Origin: Clytia hemisphaerica
Lineage: Eukaryota > Cnidaria > Hydrozoa > Leptothecata > Clytiidae
Reading direction: 5' to 3'
Assembly (NCBI GenBank): GCA_902728285.1
Contig: CACVBU010000913.1
Location: 256,482 to 320,481 of the forward strand
Length of the DNA: 64,000 nt
A program made the position numbers and the translations under genes. The notes under the pieces were generated by a model that saw only the letters and a list, made by a program, of their open reading frames with translations, was not told the origin of the DNA and did not search any database. This document shows positions 57,978 to 64,000 of this stretch, piece after piece. How positions within the stretch are numbered: the first letter of the stretch is position 1; each line of letters opens with the position of its first letter.

Positions 57978-58249
57978 TAGAACATCTGGACAAACACACA
58001 TTTTCGAGCCTGCCACAGTGGTTCTTTTATTGTATTTGTTACCATTCCTTGGTTATTATGATTTCATCTTTAAATTCAGTGTCATCAAAGATTTCTGAAA
58101 GGATTTTTATCTGGCTTGTATATAACTCTATTTTAACATGTAATTTTTCATGACCTGGACAAAAACGGTAAACATTGTCAACCTAAAGAGCAAGCAACCA
58201 ACTGGTTTGTTCATTTCTTGAATTATAATTCTCAAAAAGTTTTTAAAAA
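57978..58249. other. Probable 3' flank of the OB-fold gene
   Basis: No coding motif. A 65-codon frame overlapping the gene end is a shadow. Confidence 0.3.
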
Positions 58250-58490
58250 ATCTGGGTTTTTCTTACTGTTTCTACCAAATCACTGGTTAATCTTCAAGTT
58301 TAGAATATAGGATATTTTTTAGAGATTGTTTGTATTTTCTTATTGTTTTTATTAAACCACTGGTTGGATTATTTTATATTCTCAAGTTTAGAACACAGGA
58401 TGTTTGAGAAAGTTGTTTGTATTTTCTTATTGTTTTTATCAAACCACTGGTTGGTTTTATTTTTTAAGTTTTGAACGCATTGAAAATATT
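58250..58490. repeat. ~100-bp tandem repeat, about 2.5 copies
   Basis: ACCAAATCACTGG, AAACCACTGGTTGG and AAACCACTGGTTGG recur at about 58273, 58363 and 58442, each preceded by TTTGTATTTTCTTATTGTTT-like sequence. Confidence 0.8.
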
Positions 58491-59072
58491 TTAAAGATCT
58501 TATTGCTTTTCAATTGACCTTTTCAAAAGTCCTTCAAAATTACTTCTATAAACAAAGGCTTTAAAAACATTTTCAAAGATAGTTTTTTTTATCTCTATAG
58601 GTTAGTAATGTAAATATTTAAAGTTTATAGTTTTATACAAGCAAGTTGTAACCTGATTGAAAATACTTACCTCCTTGCTTTCATATATTTTCACTCTTTC
58701 TAAAAAGTGAACTTTATATGTTGCAACATGTCTTTATTAACTTCCAGGCCGCCATTTTTGTCCTAATTTGTTTACGTAATGAACGCATTTTAGAGAATGA
58801 GAAAAATATATTCATGATACCGTAAATGACCGAATGTGGCGCTTATTTAAAAATAATTTTTGTGAGGGGGCGCTTATTCGAGCCGGGGCGGCTGAATGGG
58901 CGCTTATTAAATTATTTTATAATTACGGACGATATCTTTTTGTTTTCATTTTTTTTCTCTGTTTGTACAACCTACATTGTTAAATGTCAATGTCTTCATC
59001 ACCCTCCTGTCCTGGTTTGACGGAATAAGCGCCCCCTTTACGGAAGCCGAGGGTGCTTATTCGGTCATTTAC

Positions 59073-60011
59073 CAGGTCAGGAACTATTGCAAATTAGGAT
59101 ATGATAGCCAATTTAGGATGAGAATTCATATCCTAGTTAGGATATTAATTTTTTTTCTTTTTATATATATTTTTTTCTTTTTATATATATTTTCTTATAT
59201 ATATTTTCATTTCTTAGTTATTATTGCTCATTTTGTAAGCTCATTTGGGGTTCCTTCCTCCTGGCGGTATGATCTGGTGGTCCTTTTGCGGGAGGATAGG
59301 AACCTTTAGATTTGTACTATTTGTTCGTGGGACTATACTATAGATAAAAAAAAAAAAAAAAAAAAAAATATATTAATGGCTTAATAAGGATATAAAATAT
59401 TCAAACCCTAAATATCTTGAGGACAAGTAAAATCCGTGTCAATTTTACAACGTGAACTTGTTATTTGGACTAGAGGCAGAGTATTTTAAACCAAAAATTT
59501 TTCTCTTTTTCGAGCGGAGCGTAAAGTTGTGATAATTTCTTCTTCGTTTCTTGTGGCTTTTCGTTCCGAAATGTTAGTTTGAGAAGTCAAGGTGTTGAGA
59601 GAGAGGGTTAACCCTGTTTTTCTGTATTTTTTGTCATGGCTGAACCGATCACAAAAAGAGTTCGCTGCTTAACATCTGAAGTTGTTAAGCCAATCGATTA
59701 TGACCTAGAAGACATTGTGACTCATAACATTGAGCTTTTTTTTGTGTAACTACGCATGCGCAGTACTAAAAACTGAATCTTTTCTCACTCCGCTCAAATT
59801 TTACCCAAAAAACAGGTGGAACTTGCTTGAATAAATAAGAATTTGACATTTTTAGCTAAATTTTGACGCGGATCTTGAAATCTAAGTCAAAAATTGGAAT
59901 TTCGTTCCTTCCTAGCCTAATAAGGATAGAATTTCTAGCTTAATTAGGCCATCGTATCCAAGTTAGGCCAGAATCGGCGAACATATCCTAATTTGCAATA
60001 GTTCCTGACTG
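59073..60011. mobile_element. 939-bp TIR element with 5-bp target duplication, nested
   Basis: Left end CAGGTCAGGAACTATTGCAA then ATTAGGATATG mirrors the right end CATATCCTAATTTGCAATAG then TTCCTGACTG. TTTAC is duplicated on both sides (59068-59072 and 60012-60016), and removing the element and one TTTAC restores the host element's right TIR. Five-base duplications are known for some hAT and Transib groups; I cannot assign it. A long A run (about 59345-59370) lies inside. Confidence 0.87.
59636..59749 (+). CDS. Short frame in the nested TIR element
   Basis: ATG opens 37 codons (M-A-E-P-I-T-K-R-V-R-C-L ... I-V-T-H-N-I-E-L) to a TAA. It has protein-like composition and lies inside the 939-bp element, so it may be the remaining first exon of a transposase or of captured host sequence. 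I do not recognise it. Very tentative. Confidence 0.2.
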   Translation: MAEPITKRVRCLTSEVVKPIDYDLEDIVTHNIELFFV

Positions 60012-60995
60012 TTTACGGTATGCGTAATTTTCGGAAGCACCAATAATAGAGAGCAAATTCCGGATTTTTCGCCGACTCCGGCAGGGAAAGAGACTTACGC
60101 AAATTTAAGAATATCATGAATTATCAAGTTATTATTCAATGATGTTTGATTAATCTTACAAAAATGATTAAAGTCGTATATTTAGTGTTCATGCTGCTTA
60201 GTGATTGCACTGTCATGTTGACGAATCTTCTCGGGGAGCTGCAAAACACCGTCGTAAGTAGCAAAAGCAAGTCATCCGGATCGGTGCGCTACAAAACCCT
60301 CGTCATGTATGTGTACTTTTCAATGTGTTGTATTACCGTTCGTCGTTTCATAACTTGGTCTGACATAGTGTGGGTACGTTCCCTCGATTGGTTTTAACGG
60401 TGTCTCCACTGTTGTCGACAATGGGTTCGTTTTCGTCGTTGTTACATACATGAATAAGTAAAAAGAAAATAGCATTAAACTTAGTTTATGGGAAGAAATT
60501 TTCGCGGAATTTAATTTCGCTTCTTTAGGTGCCATTCGCACAAACAAATTTTACCCTTAGGAAAATCACCCCTAAAGTTAATTAGTTCGTTTTTTTTCTT
60601 TATGTGCTAATTTTGGCCCCCGTGACACTCATATGACGCGCAATAGAGAGAAAATTTCGGGGTATGTCCGAAGAATATAACAGTTATGCATATTATGAAT
60701 CCCCTTTTTGCATTCCATTTCCGACCTGTTTATTTTATCTAATCCTTGCATCTTTCTCAGCTTACGGCTAGAGCTTCCAGTTTATTGAACTTAAAAAGCA
60801 AATTATATATCACGCAACTAAGCTTTTTGCAACGTTCCAACAAAGTCACTATGGTCAATATGTAAGAATTTTCAGATTACTTTTTGTTTAATTAGAGAAT
60901 AAGAAAAACAGAAAAATCATGTTTCTCTGCTGGTCCCCATGTAATATGTATTTTTTTGTTCTTAAAGCATATTTATGTAATTGCTTCTTTTTTAG

Positions 60996-61189
60996 GCTCA
61001 GACTCTTCTAGATTGCATTGAACTGTTTCTGATTGTGCCGTGTGGCCTACATCTTATCTTGGCTCATCATCGATACCTTTGGAACTATATGTTTGACATT
61101 GTCACAGACCGAAAACTGATCATTTCTGTAGCTTTACGCCAGATAGGATGTCATTTTTTGGCTTTCCAAGTGGAGTCTTACTTCAAAAG
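60996..61189 (+). pseudogene. First recognisable exon of a transposon-type gene
   Basis: Between TTTTTTTAG|GC and AAAAG|GTAATA the frame is open: T-L-L-D-C-I-E-L-F-L, G-L-H-L-I-L-A-H-H, and ends F-Q-V-E-S-Y-F-K. It joins in phase to 61295. G-L-H-x-x-L fits the segment that precedes the H-x-x-R-D-H motif in a multi-copy family of cnidarian-type genomes. Confidence 0.5.
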
Positions 61190-61294
61190 GTAATATTGTT
61201 ATACCTCAAGGACTGTAAAATGTTGCATATTTTCTGTGTAAAACTCTGTAAAATCTAATCTGTTTACTAAAAATAAAATGGAGATTTGTTTCAG

Positions 61295-61996
61295 CCAAAA
61301 GAAAAACTATGACGGAAGCTCTACGCTAAAATGATAGGTAGAGACTGCAAACAGTTTGAGACAAATATTGAAAATTTTGTGTTGGAGTCTTTGAAGAATG
61401 AGGGACAAGTTGGAGATAAGAGTTTCCAAAAAATGAGATCCGTGATAGCTCTATATCGAATGTTTCGTGACCTTGCAGAAGGTATTAGATCTAAAACATA
61501 CAACAAGGATCGCGTTGAAACCTTTCAAGATCACGTAAACAAATTCTTTGTCAGTTTTAAAATATATTCACTTGGCACATGTACTGGTAAAAAGCCCTAT
61601 TTACATATTTTGAGGGATCATATCAGTAACTGGATGAAAATTAACGGTGAAACCCTTGGTTGGGGATATGGTTATTTTTCATGTAATGCTGGGGAACACC
61701 TCAATAAACTGATCAAAACTTTTGAAGTTGATAGTACCAATTTGGATAAAAACAGATTCCTCACTGTGACAAGAAATCTTCGTGTAAAACAGTTTTATTA
61801 CCCAGAAAGTATTTCTTCCTCAAATACTGTCATTTGTTCGAGTTGGAAACAGCACAAGGTCACAACAAAAAGAACAAAAACTGTCATAATCACCCTGACC
61901 AACCAAAAGTTGATGACTTTTCAGATTCCGAAAATAAAGAACCTCAAAGTTTGTATTTTTCAACTTTATTTTATTTATTTTATTAAATTCTTTTAG
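61295..61996 (+). pseudogene. Second exon of the same gene, 1-base frameshift near its start
   Basis: After TTTCAG the joined frame reads K-K-N-Y-D-G-S-S-T-L-K, and a run of 4 A (61328-61331) is one base short of continuing into M-I-G-R-D-C-K-Q-F. The rest (61331-61996) is open: L-Y-R-M-F-R-D-L, P-Y-L-H-I-L-R-D-H, L-G-W-G-Y-G-Y-F-S-C and G-E-H-L-N-K-L-I-K-T. The H-x-x-R-D-H ... G-E-H-L-N-K pattern marks a multi-copy family of unknown biochemical function, probably transposase-derived. The lesion is small and could be a sequencing error. Confidence 0.55.
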
Positions 61997-63024
61997 TGAG
62001 GAATGTTCAGACTTGACACCTGTGTTAGGTAATAATTATTTATTGATAATATATTTTTTCAAAGAGAAAATTTATATTAGTGTTAATTTTGACAATTATG
62101 AGGTATTTACAACAGAAAGTTGTTCATAATATTTTTTTAATTTTAATTTATTATCGATAATTTATTCTACATTCTATATCATCAAAACAATTTTAATTAT
62201 TTATTGATAATATAGTTTTTCAAAGAGAAACTTTTTATTATTTTGTACCTCACGTAAATTTGTTTTCTTGTCATCTCAATTTCTGACTCCTTAAGCCACT
62301 CCAAAAACCATTAAGACTTTGAGAATGACAAAAAGGCAGAAATTATCCTACTCGCCAATACTTGAATAAAAATGTATAGGGAAACGTTGTTTCAAAGTTC
62401 ATCAGATATTCACTAGCGTTTGTTTTAGACTTTGCTTTGTCGATATATCTTAGTTAACATTTTTTTAACATTTAAATAAGAGTAGCTTTTTGTGATATAT
62501 ACAAAAGCCATTTAAAGGTGTTAGATTATTAATGAATTCTAGTGAAGTTGAATTATGGACTAATGGTTAAGGCAATCAAGAGAATTGTGAACCAACAAAT
62601 TTAAACACTGTATGTTGTAAGGTACCGTAGAGCTGGCTAAAAATCCAAAAATTCGCTCATCAATCAAACACAACGAAATCGCAAAAAGTTGGTTAGTACT
62701 GCAGTAAAGCCACTTTGAAATAAGTTAAAACCAAGTTGGCACATAATTTGGGAGGCTTTTGTTGAATATATTTCAAATATATCTTTCATATATCTCAAAA
62801 TATTTGGTAATTTTTATTTTCAGCGGAAATGTTTTCATTTTATTGTTGAGCAAACTTTTGGATTGTTAGCCGGTTCTATGGTACTTAATCTAGTTTCCTT
62901 AATAGAGACGGCTGATAAAAATTGTTCATAACTGATAACTTATAATTCAAAAGAATCAATTAACTTTGATCATTCTATTGTGATGATAAATCTAGCAAAT
63001 ATAAACAAATTTTTCTGTAAAACA
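61997..63024. other. Geneless spacer with a short direct repeat
   Basis: AATTATTTATTGATAATATA then TTTTTCAAAGAGAAA occurs at about 62034 and 62195. No coding motif. Confidence 0.5.
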
Positions 63025-63957
63025 CTAAAACTGTAAGGGGACTAGAAATATTTTAACATTTTTGCTATAAAAAATTGAAACCAAAAAATGAGTTGCTAAA
63101 TTTTCAAAACCATTTTGAAAATATGTTCTGTTGGGGTCATTCCATGACTTAAAATTTCGCCGGGCGGCCAGTTTAAGTTTTGTGACATATTCAAAAATTA
63201 CAAATTTAATTTTGAGACTGGAATTGGTGCAGTCCTTCCACAAACCTTTACCATCTTTCTAAAGCGAAAAGGCTGATTTGATACCCTGTTTTCAAAATTT
63301 CTATCAACGTAGATCACGTTTCTTGATCCTTTAGTGGAGGAGGAACAACCATCATCAGGGTGGATGTCAATAATTTTATATGATTTTCCTCGTACCACAA
63401 GAAAATCACCAATATTCAAGTCATGATTGGATTTGACGCTTGAATAATTGTAATCTTTCTCAGTTGACACGCAAAATCCATCCAACCGCTCCTCTGGAAA
63501 AACATCAGTAGTATTGTAACTTCTCCCGAATCATCATTGTTACTGGTGACAAAAACCTGGAATGTTTCATCCGCAGCAAGCGTACAAATGGGTCTAGGTC
63601 TCCACGTTCCAAAGAATTATGCTCGGTAGTCACATACATCAGTGGGCAAACAATCGATAAATCCTTATGCTGATTAAATTTGACAATGTTGGTGCTGCCA
63701 AAAACTTTGCACACAAATCTGAGGGTTTTCAACTAACCCTCCTTGAAACAACTGTTGAAAACTGTTCTATGCAGATGGAAGCTGTTAACTGTCTTCACTA
63801 CTTCCTGACTTTCAACTCTAAGATTGTTGCTGTCTTTCAACTTAGATGACACATTAATTTTAAATTCTTTTCTGCAATCAAGAAAGATTTGCCTGAAATC
63901 CATGTTAAGTGAGCAATAAAATGAAGACACAACTAACAAGAATAAGTCTAACAGCAA
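63025..63957 (-). pseudogene. Unrecognised degraded coding region
   Basis: On the minus strand M-D-F-R-Q-I-F-L-D-C-R-K-E-F begins near 63903, runs to an in-frame TAG at 63733-63735, resumes L-K-T-L-R-F-V-C-K-V-F-G-S-T-N-I, changes frame near 63500, and continues G-D-F-L-V-V-R-G-K-S-Y-K-I-I-D-I-H and I-Y-V-D-R-N-F. It looks like one protein of ~250 residues with at least two lesions. The family is unknown to me. Confidence 0.4.
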
Positions 63958-64000
63958 AACTGAAAACTGCGAGTCTTAAACATCAACAGTTCAGTACATA

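Larger units (their letters stand above)
58818..60020. mobile_element. TA-flanked TIR element interrupted by a second element
   Basis: Left end CCGTAAATGACCGAATGTGG at 58820 and the right end read as CGGTCATTTAC (59062-59072) plus GG (60017-60018) are inverted copies. TA lies at 58818-58819 and 60019-60020. CGCTTATT and AATAAGCGCC words sit inside each end. The right end is cut by the element at 59073-60011. Confidence 0.82.

Noticed and set aside
60146..60397. Plus-strand 83-codon frame with a hydrophobic start
   Set aside because: The signal-peptide-like start may be chance in AT-rich DNA; no supporting features.

Overview
The window is animal nuclear DNA: AT-rich, with GT..AG introns, at least one short coding gene that still reads cleanly, and a dense load of retrotransposons, DNA transposons and tandem repeats. 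The protein families (PHD-finger LINE ORF1, PAT-like tyrosine-recombinase retrotransposon, Helitron with a cysteine protease, and large multi-copy lineage-specific families) are ones I associate with cnidarians, sponges, molluscs and similar aquatic invertebrates. I cannot name the species. There is no sign of bacterial operons, rRNA genes, CRISPR or a plasmid backbone.

Layout. 1-4280 (minus): a decayed copy of a large multi-copy family (conserved WRQFC/RGPM region, Cys-rich segment, SAP-like helix, beta-propeller-like strands), cut by a TTAA-flanked MITE. 6075-6460: a ~110-bp minisatellite. 6829-22732: the dominant feature, a 16-kb tandem array of ~820-835 bp units with a higher-order repeat, locally homogenised subfamilies, a ~290-bp-arm palindrome, and one unit carrying a decayed LINE ORF1. 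23.6-24.7 kb: a dispersed repeat with a nested MITE. 25.1-28.4 kb (plus): exons of another multi-copy family with a nuclease-like (XPG/Asteroid-type) segment and Cys-rich tail, carrying two in-frame TAA codons and an intronic LINE ORF1 fragment; a second member's C-terminal part lies on the minus strand at 30.6-31.3 kb. 31.7-35.4 kb (plus): a TATA-box gene of a third multi-copy family (the DNCSGQNKNN-motif protein), split in its first exon by a tRNA-derived SINE with a 12-bp target duplication, and carrying frameshifts and stops. 39.97-44.16 kb (minus): a PAT/Ngaro-like DIRS-order retrotransposon with the diagnostic split direct repeats A1-ORFs-B1-A2-B2. 49.7-52.8 kb (plus): a 3'-truncated Helitron-type locus, a cysteine-protease-like ORF followed by a Rep protein with an HUH motif but no helicase. 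54.5-60.0 kb: four TIR elements plus one nested element, two of them surrounding or inside a two-exon OB-fold/zinc-ribbon gene (55.9-58.0 kb), which is the best intact gene here. 61.0-62.0 kb (plus) and 63.0-64.0 kb (minus): two more degraded coding loci.

How the parts relate: most open frames are pieces of selfish or multi-copy genes in decay, and the MITEs and SINE date events by nesting inside them. No prokaryote-style system is encoded. The most unusual structures are the 16-kb array linked to a PHD/RRM LINE ORF1, and the nested or compound TIR elements.
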